From: Candidatus Altimarinota bacterium
GTDB lineage: Bacteria > Patescibacteriota > Gracilibacteria > BD1-5 > UBA6164
DNA: 64,000 bases
Assembly: GCA_013350285.1 (NCBI GenBank)
Contig: JAAXWG010000004.1
Span: 1-64,000, forward strand
Direction of reading: 5' to 3'
The notes beneath the pieces were generated by a model, which saw nothing but the letters and a program-made list of their open reading frames with translations, did not search any database and had not been told where the DNA came from. Shown piece after piece: positions 52,140-63,387 of this stretch. Both the position numbers and the translations under genes were made by a program. Numbering within the stretch: position 1 is the first letter of the stretch; the number at the start of each line of letters is the position of its first letter.

Positions 52140-54059
52140 TTATTTCAATATCAATTTATCATCAGAAACTTCAAAATTTATTTTATAAATTCATTTTTCA
52201 TTGAGAGCATAGAGTTCTCCATCACGATGAATATAAAAATCTTTTATTTTATAAGTTTTTCCTTCAATTTGCCCAATATAAGTGAGACTTTTTACATCTT
52301 GATAATTTTTTGCATTTGGCTTAAATACCCAAATTTTATTGTTCATAAAGAGGTAAAGATAAGAAAGTTCAAGTCTTGTTTTCAGCTTTACAGGAGCACT
52401 TCATTCTTCTATAGAATAATTTTTTGGGAGTTTATTTATCATTATACTTTCTATTCTATAACGAGGACTAGAAAATACCTTTACGATAGATAGATCTTTT
52501 TTTAAAATATAAATTCCCCCATCTATAGCAATACTTATTATTTTTCCTATATTTTTTGTATCTGCTTCTTCAAGATAATTTGTTCCTGCTTCAAAATTAT
52601 CTCCTCTTTTTTTATGCCTTGTAATTTGATTTCCATCTTTTTTGAGAGTATAAATATTTTCTGTAAAAGTTTCTATTTGCTCCATTTCTTCCCAAGTTGT
52701 TTGTCCTATAGCATCAGTATAGCGAAAATAAGCATTTGAAGTAAATGTAACAAGTTTTGAAAGTTTTGTAGAAATAAGAATGCTTCCATTTGACATTACA
52801 ACAGCATTTTTGAAACTATCCTCCAAAGCAAGTTTATCAAAAACTTTTTCTTTTGGATTTTCCTGTCAAGGAATAATCGGTCAAATAACACTATTTTTTG
52901 TAAGAGCATAAATTTTTCCTCACATTTCTAGTATATGAGTCGCTTTTGCCGAAACTTTGTCGCTTATAAGCTTTTCTCCATCTTCTTCAAAAGATTCTAC
53001 TCCATTAAATTCTTTTTTTATGATAGTGATATCATCAAGAATTTTTGATAAGTCATTAAGAAAAAGTTTTTTATCTTTTATTTCATAGACGATTTCTTCA
53101 GCTTTTTTGATATTGAGATCAAATACATCAGGATTTGCAATATTTTCGTTTGCAACTCTTATATAGTCTCTCGCTTTTTCAAGATTGAGTTGTGAATTTG
53201 CTACATCCTTGCTTACTTTTGAATTTCCTAAAACTCCTCCAATAATAGCATATAGAAGAAATACAGAAACAAAAATACCAACAACAAGAATAGCATTTTT
53301 TATGCTTTTACTTTGTTTTGAGATATTTTCATACCAAAGCATACTATTTGCAATACTTGTTTTTACGATTTTATTATCAAATACTTTCATTCAGAGATAT
53401 TTTGCTCTTGAGAGGTAATTTTTTATTTTTGTGTCCTCTTTTGGTATCACAAATAAATTATTTCTCATACAAACAATTCCTATATTTTCTTCAATATTTT
53501 CTCATTTTAAAATATTTTCAAGATTTTTACACATATTTTCAGCTTTTTCAAGAGAAGCACTTTCTCTAATATCACTTCTTGAAAGGTAATCAAGCAGTCT
53601 TCCTGTGGAAAGAACGACAACTTCTCCATCATTTATATCTCCGCTTGAAATAAAACTAAATTCCTTCTTTATATCTCATTTTTCTATAATCTCTACCAGT
53701 TCGCTATCTCCTTTTATGAGATATCCCGAAACTCTTCCAATATTAGAAAATGTAAGATTGGATTTATTAAGGATTCAAATAAAAATATTGAGTCCTTTTA
53801 TTTTATTTTTTTCATCTTGCCAAGTTTTAAGAAGGGCATTAATCCTTTCCAAAGCATTAGAAAAATCCTTATAAGTATTGTATTTACTTATATTTCCTAT
53901 AATAGTATCAAGAATATTGGTCAGAATAATATCTTTGATTTTCTTATCTTCTGAGTCAATAAGAATAAAACATTCAAGATCTACATCAAGATTTATATGT
54001 CTTAGGGTAATGTCATTTTCTCTTTGTATATCTATTTTTGCCTGATGAATATCAAACAT
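52140..54059 (-). CDS. Membrane protein with phosphatase-like N-terminus and beta-propeller-like C-terminus
   Basis: 639 residues. The N-terminal ~230 (MFDIHQAKIDIQREND, LECFILIDSEDK, FSFISSGDINDGEVVVLSTG) look like a degenerate PP2C/PPM-type fold: GDxNDGEVVVLSTGRLLDYL resembles the phosphatase core, but most metal-binding Asp residues are not apparent. A single helix (NAILVVGIFVSVFLLYAIIG) lies near residue 260. The outer part has repeated strands (GGKIYALTKNS, GGIYILKKD, YLYLFMNNKIWVFK) like a propeller. Probably a surface sensor or scaffold; no enzymatic activity can be assigned. Confidence 0.6.
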
Positions 54060-54227
54060 TTCAAAAAATTTTAATCAAATAATAATAAAAATTATGCCCC
54101 TAATAATATTTTTTAAGAGAGTTTTGTCAAACGAAAAAGCAAATCTCTTTTGATGAAAAATTTCTTTTTGAAAAAAAGGAAAAAATACTTAAAATTCTCC
54201 TAGTTTTATTATTAATTATGCTTATAA

Positions 54228-55502
54228 ATGTTTGTAGTTTCTTGATGAAAAAGCCTAGAATGAAAGGTAAAAATAAGTGGAAGTAAAAATGCAGTTTTGC
54301 CTATACTTGCAGCAAGCTTACTCATAAAATGAAAAATTACTCTCAAAAATGTCCCTATTATTGGGGATGTAAAAACTTTTCTTGAAATTTTTAAACTTTT
54401 TGGAGTTGAATATAGTTTTGATAATAATACTCTTTTTCTTGATACGACAAAACTCAAAAATTCTCGTTTTGACCTTTCTTTGATGAAAAAAGTAAGAGTA
54501 ACTATATTGCTTCTTGCTCCGATATTGTATCATTTTTGAAAGATTGAAATACCAGTTCCCTGAGGATGTAGTATAGGAAAAAGACCAGTAGATGCTCATC
54601 TCGAATGACTTAAATCCATAGGCTATACTTATTCATACGAAGGAGAGTTTATAAAACTTAAATGAAAAGTCATAGAAGGAGACAAAGTAATCAATGCTTG
54701 ATTTTGAGTAACATCTACTGAAAACATAATCGTAGCAAATGTACTAAGAAAATGAAAAACAACAATAAAAAATACTGCCTTAGAGCCACATGTGATGAAT
54801 CTTATAGATTTTTTGAGACAACTGGGAGCAGATATAAAAATAAAATTTGATCATAGTATTGTCATAGAAGGAGTAGAAGAACTCAAAAATGAAATAGAAT
54901 TTGAAGTTATTTCTGATTATATCCAGTCATGAACTTATATGATATTGTGAGCCTTGCTTGCAAAAGAATATATAGATATAGAAAATGCAAGAATAGAAGA
55001 CCTTTATAGTTTCCTAGAAAAACTTCAAGAAGCAGGAGTAAAAATAGAAGATATGTGAAATGATACTTTGAGAGTCTATAAAGCAAAAAAAATAAAAGCT
55101 GTTTCACTCCAAACAAATATTTATCCTTGATTTCCAACAGATTTACAATCACCATTTTGTGTACTCCTTACTCAGGCAGAATGAATGTCAAAAGTTCATG
55201 AAGTTCTTTTTGAAGGAAGACTAAATTGGCTTGTAGAATTGGAAAAAATAGGAACAAATATAGCCCTTCTCAATCCACACCAAGCAATGATTTTTTGACC
55301 AACAAAATTTAAAGCTGGAAAAGAACTTACAAGCTGGGATTTGAGAGCTTGAGCTGCCGTGCTTATTGCATCGCTTCTCATAAATGGAAAAACGAAAATT
55401 ACAAATATAGATTACATAAAAAGAGGCTATGATGATATTGTAGCAAATTTGAGAAGTCTCGGAGCAAGTATAGAAGATTTGCAAGAAATAGAGATAAAAT
55501 AA
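54228..55502 (+). CDS. murA: UDP-N-acetylglucosamine 1-carboxyvinyltransferase
   Basis: 424 residues. VKISGSKNAVLPILAASLL, PVPGGCSIGKRPVDAHLEGL (with the catalytic Cys of the GGC loop), DYIQSGTYMILGALLA, GFPTDLQSPFCVLLTQA and DLRAGAAVLIASLL are MurA hallmarks. First committed step of peptidoglycan synthesis. The start is the ATG giving MFVVSGGKSLEGKVKISG, with the GG and EG glycines as TGA. RPVDAHL replaces the more common RPVDLHL. Confidence 0.94.
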
Positions 55503-55617
55503 AGAAGAGAAAAAAATATGTCATTTCTACAGGAATGGAGAAATCTTTATTGAAGGAGAAATATGAAAAAGATTTCTCGACAAGCTCGAGATGATAGAAG
55601 TGGATTATTTTTTAAAT

Positions 55618-55648
55618 TATAGATTCCTGCCTTCGCAGGAATGACAGA
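55618..55648. repeat. Intergenic TAGATTCCTGCCTTCGCAGG palindrome
   Basis: TAGATTCCTGCCTTCGCAGG plus AATGACAG: the cleanest intergenic copy of the dispersed element that is in frame at 3424, 20407 and 61433. Nearby GAGACTGGTCTC (55662-55673) resembles half of the ACCGGT unit. The 229-base gap 55503-55731 holds no gene. Confidence 0.85.
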
Positions 55649-55731
55649 AAAGAGAAAATTGGAGGAATGACAAAAAGAAGTGAGACTGGTCTCAACTAAA
55701 TAAAAATTTATTTTTTTAATTATAAAGAATT

Positions 55732-55926
55732 ATGAAACTTTTCCCTCTAACACTTATTGTTTTCGGAATTATACTTATAGTATTTCCAGAAATAATAGCC
55801 TATCTTTTAGGATGATTTTTTGTTTTTATAGGAATTAATATGCTTCTTATCACTGCTTCTTTTGGAAAGAAAAAAAGTGGAGATGATGAATTTATAAAAT
55901 TTGGGAAGTACAAAATATATAGATAA
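55732..55926 (+). CDS. Small membrane protein (64 aa)
   Basis: 64 residues with two hydrophobic segments (LFPLTLIVFGIILIVFPEII and LLGGFFVFIGINMLLITASF), then a basic tail. Resembles small DUF-type membrane proteins common in CPR genomes; not named. It lies 12 bases upstream of the CDF transporter on the same strand. Confidence 0.6.
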
Positions 55927-55938
55927 TCATTTAAAATT

Positions 55939-56847
55939 ATGCTTATACTTTCAGAAAAAATTGCAGTAAAAGTATCTTCTTGAATCGCTTTTATTCTTGT
56001 CTGCACAAAAATATTTATTTGAATACTTACTGGCTCTATTGCTGTGCTTTCATCAGCTATGGATTCTTTGCTTGATTTATTTGTCTCTCTTTTTAATCTG
56101 GTTGCTATCAAAAATGCTTCAAAACCAGCAGATGAAAATTTCAATTATGGAAGAGGAAAGATGGAAGGACTTGCTTCTTTTTTGGAAGGATTTATCATCA
56201 CAATTTCAGGGCTTTATATCCTTTATGAATCAGTATTTAAGCTTATAAAAAATGAAAAAATAGCCTATATTTGACCAGCAATATGAGTAATGATTTTTTC
56301 TGTTTTTATGACTTCATTACTCGTTGTCTATCTCCAAAAAGTTTATAAAAAGACAAATAATATCGTGATAGAAGCAGATTCTTTTCATTACAAGACAGAC
56401 CTCTACACCAATATCTGAATTTTGATTTCGCTTGTTGTGATAAAATATACTGGATTTTATATTATAGATGGAATTGTCGGTATAATCATTGCTTTTTATA
56501 TCATTTTTTCGGCTTTTCATATTTTGAAAAAATGATTTTTGATGATACTTGATATTGCTCTTTCAAAAGACAAAGTAGAAAAGATACGAGAAATTATTAT
56601 TTCTCAGCCAAGTATTGCGGATTATCATTTTTTGAGGACGAGGCAAGCTGCAAAGATTAATTTTGTGCAAGGACATCTTGTTTTCAAAGATCCAAATATT
56701 ACACTGATACAGGCTCATGATGTTTCAGATATTATAGAGTGCAAGATAGCTTCTCTTGATACAGAAAAAGAATGGCTTATAGATTTTCATCTTGATCCTT
56801 ATGATGATAAGGATGTAGATAAAAATGAAAAATGTAAATTGTTGTAA
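55939..56847 (+). CDS. Cation diffusion facilitator family transporter
   Basis: 302 residues with about six membrane segments. The metal site DxxxD is SSAMDSLLDLFVSL, and HxxxD is DSFHYKTDLYTN; NYGRGKMEGLASFLEG follows the second helix as in MMT1/FieF proteins. A cytosolic C-terminal domain (HFLRTRQAAKINFVQGHLVF) is present. It exports divalent metals such as Zn, Fe or Mn in exchange for protons. Confidence 0.9.
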
Positions 56848-56872
56848 AAAAATAAGTTTGATCTTTACATTA

Positions 56873-56911
56873 AAAAAAATACAATATAATGCATACGATT
56901 GTATTTTTTTT
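56873..56911 (+). terminator. Intrinsic terminator
   Basis: AAAAAATACAAT, loop, ATTGTATTTTTTTT between the CDF gene and the methyltransferase gene. Confidence 0.82.
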
Positions 56912-56919
56912 ATTTCTTT

Positions 56920-58614
56920 ATGAAAAAAGAACTTACTGTAATTGATTTTTTTTGCTGAGCAGGCTGATTTTCAGAATGATTTAGACAACAATGATTTAAA
57001 ATAGTTAAATGAATAGATTATTGGAAACCAGCAATATATACACACAATCTTAATCATAATCTAAATGATACTACAAAGAGTATCTTAGATTTTTGGACAG
57101 AAGATTCTTCAGATATTTTAGAAATAGAAAAATTAGAAGATACTTTTTGTATAGTAGGAAGCCCACCTTGTGTTTCTTTTTCTTCTTCAAACAAGTCATG
57201 ATATGCGGACAAATCTCATTGAATAAAATTAATTGAGGCCTTTCTTCGTGTTATTGCAGTGAAAAAACATAAAAAAAACTCAAAATTGAAATGTTGGTAT
57301 ATGGAAAATGTTCCAAATTCTCAAAAATTTGTTGAAGTAGAATATTCATTTGATAAATTAAATCTTTGAAAATGGGCTAAAAATAATTGAAAAAATCCAG
57401 AAGATATAGCTTTGAAAGTTAGAGATAATTGAGATATATTAGATTCTTGAGATTATTGAGCTCCTCAAAGTAGAAAAAGATTTATTTGTTGAGAATGGTG
57501 TGAAACTTGAGATTTTTTACTTCCACAAAAAACTCATGAAAATAAACATATTACATTAGGAGATATTTTGGCTAAATTACCAAAGCCCAATTTATCTAAA
57601 AAAGAAGTTTTTGAAAAGAAATATATTGATCCAAATTATGCTAATTTAATAATTGATGGGGATAAATTAACAGACCATTTTTATGATACATGACTTTATA
57701 AAATAGAATGGTATGATGCTAAATATTTAAAGCAAAATCATTCCTATATGTGAAAAATGTCTTTTCCAGAAAATATAGATAGACCTTGTAGGACTATTAT
57801 GGCTACTCGTTCTGCAAAAACAAGAGAGTCTCTTGTTTTTAAATCTGAATATGAAAGAATTGGTAATTGAGAATATCGTTTACCAACTATTCGTGAAATA
57901 GCTTCACTAATGTGATTTCCAATAAATTATCAATTTACTGGATCAGAATGAAGTAAATGGAGGCAAATATGAAATGCTGTTTCTCCACACTTGAGTTCAG
58001 CTTTAGCTAAAGTAGTTAGAAAAAAATTAAAGTTAAAACAAATAAATCCTAATTTTGAAGATTTAGGTGATTTATATGAAAAAGTAGAGATAAAATTAAA
58101 TACTTTTGAAATGTCTCCATTAGATAAACCTAAAAAAAGAATGAAAAATTCTAAATTTAGGAGACATCCATATAAATCTTGAAATATTACAGTTGAATTA
58201 ATGAATTATATAGAAGAGAATAAAAATGATATTCCTTGAAAAAACTGGTATATAAAAATGTATTTCTGAACTGGTATAGAGCACAAAGTACAAGTGATTA
58301 CAAGAAATGATTATTTGTTTATAGAGAAATATTTAGAAAAAAATATTAAAGAATTTAAAAAGTTTAAAATTGACTTTGAAAGAAATTTTTCTACTATATT
58401 TTGAATAACAAAAGAAGAATTTCAAAGCAGGTATGAAGAAGATTTACACTTAGTAGAAAAAAGAAATCCACTTTTAATAGTGGAGGAAGTAGGATATTTA
58501 ATTCAGAAAAGAAAAGAAAAAGATGATGTAGTAAATATTGAAATAGTGGAGAAAAATGAAATTCCATTATGACAGTTATATGCTATATATTCTTTAGGAA
58601 AGTTTATTTTTTAA
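56920..58614 (+). CDS. DNA (cytosine-5) methyltransferase with C-terminal extension
   Basis: 564 residues. Motif I VIDFFCGAGGFSEGFRQQG (residues ~8-25), motif [17 protein letters not shown] (~80) with the catalytic PC, motif VI MENVPNS (~128), motif [13 protein letters not shown] (~183) and motif X IGNAVSP (~350). Beyond about residue 375 a 190-residue extension ([31 protein letters not shown]) is unlike usual Dcm proteins. It methylates cytosine in DNA, target unknown. It heads a run of same-strand genes (58627, 59266) that look like one modification or defence operon. Confidence 0.93.
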
Positions 58615-58626
58615 TTTAAAATAATA

Positions 58627-59247
58627 ATGTTATCAACTTCTAATATTTTAGAAATAGAAAACTCTTTGAAAATATTTTTTGATAAAGTAGATAGAGAAGT
58701 TAATTCTGAATCAAGAGAATGAAAAACATATTTGAAAAAATATTCTGAGAGAGATTGAATGAATATATTAAATAAAGTTTATGACTATAGTTTAAAAGTT
58801 TGTGATAAAGTTAATCAAGATGTTATAGATTGATATGATAATTTTAATTTAATATGAGTACAGGTAACAAGTACAAAAACTAAAACACCAAAATACAATA
58901 TAAAAACTGTTGATAAGTTTCCTCCAAATGAATATCCTCAGTTAAATAAACTTAAATTTTTTGTTTTAACATTTGATTCAAGGTGGAGAGTTTATGAAAA
59001 TTGGACAGAATTAAATAAATACTTTTTTAATTGTAAAGCAGATATAATAACATTATTTACACTAAAAAATGATATTATAAACATAACTGATATTACAAAA
59101 ATATTAGATATTATTAAGACACTATACTTAATTTTTTCCAAAGAATTTGAAGATTTAATGAATTATTTATCACCAATATTATTGAAGTCAAATAATATAC
59201 AAAATATTAATTCTACTACTGCTGATTTTAAAACATATACATTTTAA
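58627..59247 (+). CDS. SMEK-like / putative nuclease-fold protein
   Basis: 206 residues. The N-terminal part ends in NFNLIGVQVTSTKTKTPKYN (about residues 72-92). The I-x-VQVTST pattern resembles SMEK domains and the core strand of PD-(D/E)xK-type proteins found beside methyltransferases. The remainder (FPPNEYPQLNKLKFFVLTFD, LYLIFSKEFEDLMNYLSP) is alpha/beta with no known motif. It starts 12 bases after the methyltransferase and ends 18 bases before the DGQHR gene. It might be the nuclease or sensor of the system; weak evidence. Confidence 0.6.
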
Positions 59248-59265
59248 TTTATAATATAAAAGTTT

Positions 59266-60735
59266 ATGAAAAATAATTATTTTTTTATAAAAGTGAATCA
59301 GAATATTGATTTTAATATGTATGTATGAAAAATTAATATTTTAGACTTATATGAAATTCATGAAGTTCAGCCTATAAATGAAAATGCTGAAAAAATTGAT
59401 ACAGAGAATCCAAAGGATTTTTTAAATAATTGATTAATAGCTCAGAGAAAGGAGAATGCAATTAGGATATCTGATATTTCAAAATATGTTTCAAATTGAG
59501 TAGTTCCAAATTCAATAATTTTATGAAATGAAAAATGAGAAAAATGAATAATTTTTGAAGAACAAGATAATTGATTTTATAAATTGATAATTAAAAATAG
59601 TTTAAATGAAAAAGAGAAATTATTTGTTATAGATGGACAGCATAGACTTAAATGAGCAGCCTTGAATTTATATAATCAAATATTAAAAAAACTGATTATT
59701 AAATATGATAATAATTCTGAAGAATTAAAAGAATTATTAATTATTGAAAAAGTAAAAAAATATTTTGAGAAAATAGAGAAAATTAAGTTTTTTATTGAAA
59801 AAAATAATCTAAATGATGTTTTTAAAGAAGTTAATATTATAGAGTTTTCAGTAGTAATTTTGGATAATATATCAAATGATAAAATAGTTGAAATATTTAC
59901 AGATATTAATTCTTCTCAAAAACCTTTAGATTCAAATATTTATAGGTATTATTATTGAAGATTTACAACAAAATATCCTTATTTTAATATTTCTGTAAAT
60001 ATAGCAAAATTATTAAATGAACATAAAGATTCACCATTATTTAGCTTAATTAAAATGCCTTATGATGTAGATTTTTATAAAGAAAATCTAAAATGATATA
60101 GTAGGGTATGAGTTTGAGCATTTTGTGAAAGGTTTAATTGAGTTTCTGAAATAAATAATATAAATATTTGAATAGAAAAAATAGATTTTTATAAAAAACC
60201 GTTAGGTATATTTATAAATTATAATTTGATAAAATGAAATGATAAAATTGTTATTTCAGAAGATTCAATAATTAACTCAATAAAATTCCTTTTTAGTTTT
60301 ATGATATATTCATACAAAGAGATTTATGAATTATATATTTCATTATTAAAAGATATTTGAATAGGTATAAAAAACGAAGAATTTAAAAATTATAAATTTA
60401 TTGATTCAACTACAAATGAGCTTTATTTTGATATAATAAGATTACTATTAATATTTTTAATTGTTGATTTAAACTACAATATTGAAAATATTTTAAAACT
60501 ATCTAAAGATGATTTAAAGAAATCAATTAATACAAATTTTGATAAAATAAAGAATGGATTAATTTATATTTATAAAGAAAATAAATATTTTAAAAGATGA
60601 GAAATAGTTTGAACTGGATGGGCAAAAAGTACTAAGATAATAAAAGAATTTGAGAAAAAAGTTGAAATTATTAATGAGAAAAGCTTTATATTAGAATTTA
60701 ATAATTCAATTATTAATTATTTAAAAAAAGATTAA
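59266..60735 (+). CDS. DGQHR-domain (DndB-like) protein
   Basis: 489 residues. The motif LFVIDGQHRLKGAALNL lies near residues 118-135, then IIEFSVVILDNISNDKIVEI and FTDINSSQKPLDSNIYRYYY, the two conserved regions of the DGQHR/DndB family. DndB is a regulator of DNA phosphorothioation; other members sit in varied defence islands. No DndACDE genes are visible. Pairing with a C5-methyltransferase and an SMEK-like gene suggests a different system. GGs and motif Gly residues include TGA codons. Confidence 0.82.
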
Positions 60736-60794
60736 ATTAACTTGATCTTTTTCAAAAAATCAATAGATCATAATAGTTTTATTTAATAACTTTT

Positions 60795-61226
60795 ATGATT
60801 ATGAAGATCTCTAGAGAACTTGCAATAAAAATTTTGAAATATTGTTTTGAACATCCAAAGTTTTATTTTCCATTTTTGGTAATGTGTCAAGAATATACTC
60901 CAGAAGATGATGATTTTGTTGAAATAGAGGCAGATGAATGGGAAAATATTCAGGAAGATGAAATGTATCAAACTTTTGAGCTTTGGGAAAACTTACAAAA
61001 TTTGGAAAGTGATACAACCGAATTATTGGCAAAATGATTTATTGAGAAAATTACTAATGAATATTTAGAGAATGAAATTAGATTGTTATGTGAATATTAT
61101 TGAAAACTATATAAGGAAAATTTAACTGAAAGTGCAAAAATTTTAGAATATTGAGAAAATGAATTTTTTTGATGAAAGAAAGAAGCTTTTGAAGATATTT
61201 TAGAATTATTTAAAAAATATAAGTAG
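60795..61226 (+). CDS. Unknown acidic protein upstream of a methyltransferase
   Basis: 143 residues: MIMKISRELAIKILKYCFEH then PEDDDFVEIEADEWENIQED and a helical end (AFEDILELFKKYK). Not recognised. Its stop TAG (61224-61226) overlaps the next reading frame, a methyltransferase with no obvious start. The two may be translationally coupled, or a +1 frameshift at the end may fuse them. Confidence 0.65.
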
Positions 61227-62034
61227 ATGAAATTGGTCGCCTGAAGTGGTGAGAAATCTTATTTTGAGATATTCAAAAGAGTGAGATACTTTACTTGATC
61301 CGATGGTTTGAGGAGGGACAACAGCAATAGAATGCAAACTCCTTGATAGAAAATTAATTGCTTTTGATGTAAATCCTTTGGCAGTTGAGCTTACAAAAAA
61401 TGCTTTGAATTTTGAAAAAGAAGATATAAGTAATAGATTCCTGCCTTCGCAGGAATGACAAAAGGAGCAGGAATGACAAAAGGAGCAGGAATGACAAAAG
61501 GAACAGGAATGAAAAAAAGGACAGGAATGACAAGATTGGCAAAAATGACAAAAAGAAGAAGATGAAAAGGGAGAAGATGAAAAGGGAGAAGAAAATATAC
61601 AAGTTCATTTGTGAGATGCGAGAAAATTATTGCAAAAGGTAAAAGGAGAAAGTATTGATTTTGTGCTTATGCACCCACCGTATGCTGATATAATTAGTTA
61701 TAGTGAGGGAAAAATAGAAGATGATTTATCAAATATTCATAATCTTGATGATTTTGCCGATGAAATACAAAAGATAGCAAAAGAATCTTTGAGAGTTTTG
61801 AAGCCGTGAAAATATTGTGCTATTTTGATGGGAGATACCAGAAGGAAAAAAATGTATAAGCCTCTTGCTTTCAAAGTCATGCAAAAATTTTTAAAAGAAG
61901 GATTTGAGCTAAAAGAAGATATTGTCAAAGTTCAGCACAACTGCAAAGCGACAGGTTTTTGGGTAAAAAAAAGTAAAGATTTTAATTTTCTCCTCATTAT
62001 GCACGAGCATTTATTTATTTTTCAAAAAAGCTAA
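61204..62034 (+). CDS. DNA methyltransferase (N6-adenine/N4-cytosine type) with in-frame repeat insert; start uncertain
   Basis: About 270 residues. NWSPEVVRNLILRYSKEG, then LLDPMVGGGTTAIECKLL (motif I), IAFDVNPLAVELTKNAL, FVLMHPPYADIISYSEG (motif IV, HPPY for DPPY) and SLRVLKPGKYCAILMGD match DNA methylases. No ATG or GTG precedes NWSPE in frame; the frame opens after TAG at 61201-61203. Between motifs I and IV the CCTGCCTTCGCAGG element (61433-61461) and short tandem repeats of GQKEQE-type codons are translated, about 50 extra residues. They use TGA as Gly. Whether the enzyme remains active is unknown. Confidence 0.78.
61433..61580. repeat. In-frame REP-like element plus tandem AGGAATGACAAAAGGAGC units
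   Basis: The palindrome TAGATTCCTGCCTTCGCAGG is followed by AATGAC and then several 18-base units of AGGAATGACAAAAGGAGC with decay, and two GAAGATGAAAAGGGA repeats. All are in frame with the methyltransferase, coding Gln/Glu/Gly/Lys. The tandem units look like expansion of the element's own right end. Confidence 0.85.
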
Positions 62035-62131
62035 TAGAAAGAACCCCGGGATTGTGAAAATTTTAATCCCGGGGTTAGGTTAAGTGTAGTGTAAAACAAA
62101 GCCCGGACTTCGGACTTTTTTAAGTCCGGGC
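61999..62131. repeat. Direct repeat A flanking the hom gene
   Basis: From ATGCACGAGCATTTATTTAT, the last codons of the methyltransferase, through AACCCCGGGATT...AATCCCGGGGTT, GGTTAAGTGTAGTGTAAAAC and AGCCCGGACTT...AAGTCCGGGC. It recurs at 63388-63534. The CCCGGG and TCCGGG palindromes are strong hairpins and the second may terminate transcription (A-run after it). Confidence 0.88.
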
Positions 62132-62179
62132 TAAAAAAAATACGAGGACGAGGAATGAAAAGTATTTTCATAAATAAAT

Positions 62180-62208
62180 TTGACAAAAAGCAATAATATA
62201 TATTATAT
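62180..62208 (+). promoter_or_regulatory. Probable promoter of hom
   Basis: TTGACA at 62180-62185, with TATTAT at 62201-62206 or TTATAT at 62203-62208 (15-17 base spacing), 30 bases before the ATG at 62238. Confidence 0.6.
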
Positions 62209-62237
62209 GAGTAATTATTATTTAATTATTTTAAAAT

Positions 62238-63386
62238 ATGTCTAATTTTATAAGTAATCAACAAACTCCACATATTTCCTTGGTATGACCATGAGATATA
62301 TGAACTACATTATTTACTATATTATGTAATCTTGATTTTGGTAAAAAGGTGAGGAGAGTTATAAATTCTACTCATTGTCTTGAATTAGAAAATTGAAAGA
62401 TTGGTAATGATAATCTTAATGAACTTATTTTAGAATTAGTTAATGGTTGAAAAACAAGGAAAGAAGCTTTTAGTGAAATATTATTACAACAATGAGAAAA
62501 ATATGATTCTATTATTAATTGTTTTCCTCAAGAAGAAAAAGGACTTCTTATAGATACAAGTAATTGAGATGAAGGTTTCACAAATCTTTACTATAAATTA
62601 CTTTTAGATAATAACGATGTAGTTACAGCAAATAAAAATCCATTTATATGAGATTATAATGCTTATAAAACACTTATTGATACTTCTAATTTTTTATGAA
62701 AAGGTGCTACAGTTATGGCTTGATGAAATCCTATAATGGATGAACTTTCTAATTTAAAAAACTCATGAGAAAAAATAGTATCTTTAGAATGATGTTTTTC
62801 TTGAACACTTGGTTACATCACTTCAGAGTTAGAAAAATGAAGAAAATTTTCAGAAATATTGAAAGAGGCCATAGAAAAAGGGTTTACTGAACCAAATCCT
62901 TGGTATGATCTCAATGGTTTTGATGTAGCAAGAAAACTACTCATACTTGCAAGAGAAGCATGATATAATGCAGAAATGAAAAATATAGAAGTAAAACCAT
63001 TTATTGATGAGAAATATTGGGACTCTGAGAATGAAAAACTTATAGGAAATATAGATGAATTAGATAATTATTTTAGTGATTTATATAAATCAGCTAAGCA
63101 AAAAGGAATGACATTAAAATATGTAGCATCTTTTGTTCTATGAGATGATTGAAGTATACTTTTAGAAGTAAAACTAAAAGAAGTTTTTCTCAATTCACAA
63201 ATAGGAAATTTGAAAGGATCAGGAAATATAGTAGTTTTAGAAACAGAAGAATTATATCCTAAAGAAAATCCTTTTGTTTTTGGAAAACCTTGAGCTTGAC
63301 CGAAAGTTACAACACAAGCAATACTAAAAGATGTAAAAAAAATTATGGAAATTTATAATCTATTAGAAAAAAATAAAAGAAATTAA
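62238..63386 (+). CDS. hom: Homoserine dehydrogenase
   Basis: 382 residues. Nucleotide-binding [16 protein letters not shown] near residue 17, [28 protein letters not shown], then the highly conserved [40 protein letters not shown] and [14 protein letters not shown], as in ThrA/MetL C-terminal halves; [13 protein letters not shown] closes. It reduces aspartate semialdehyde to homoserine for Thr and Met. No aspartate kinase or threonine genes are nearby. It stands between two direct repeats, as if inserted. Confidence 0.92.
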
Positions 63387-63387
63387 T

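Noticed and set aside
56920-60735. A complete Dnd phosphorothioation system
   Set aside because: Only the DndB-like DGQHR protein is present; no cysteine desulfurase, DndC or DndD/E genes are seen in the window.
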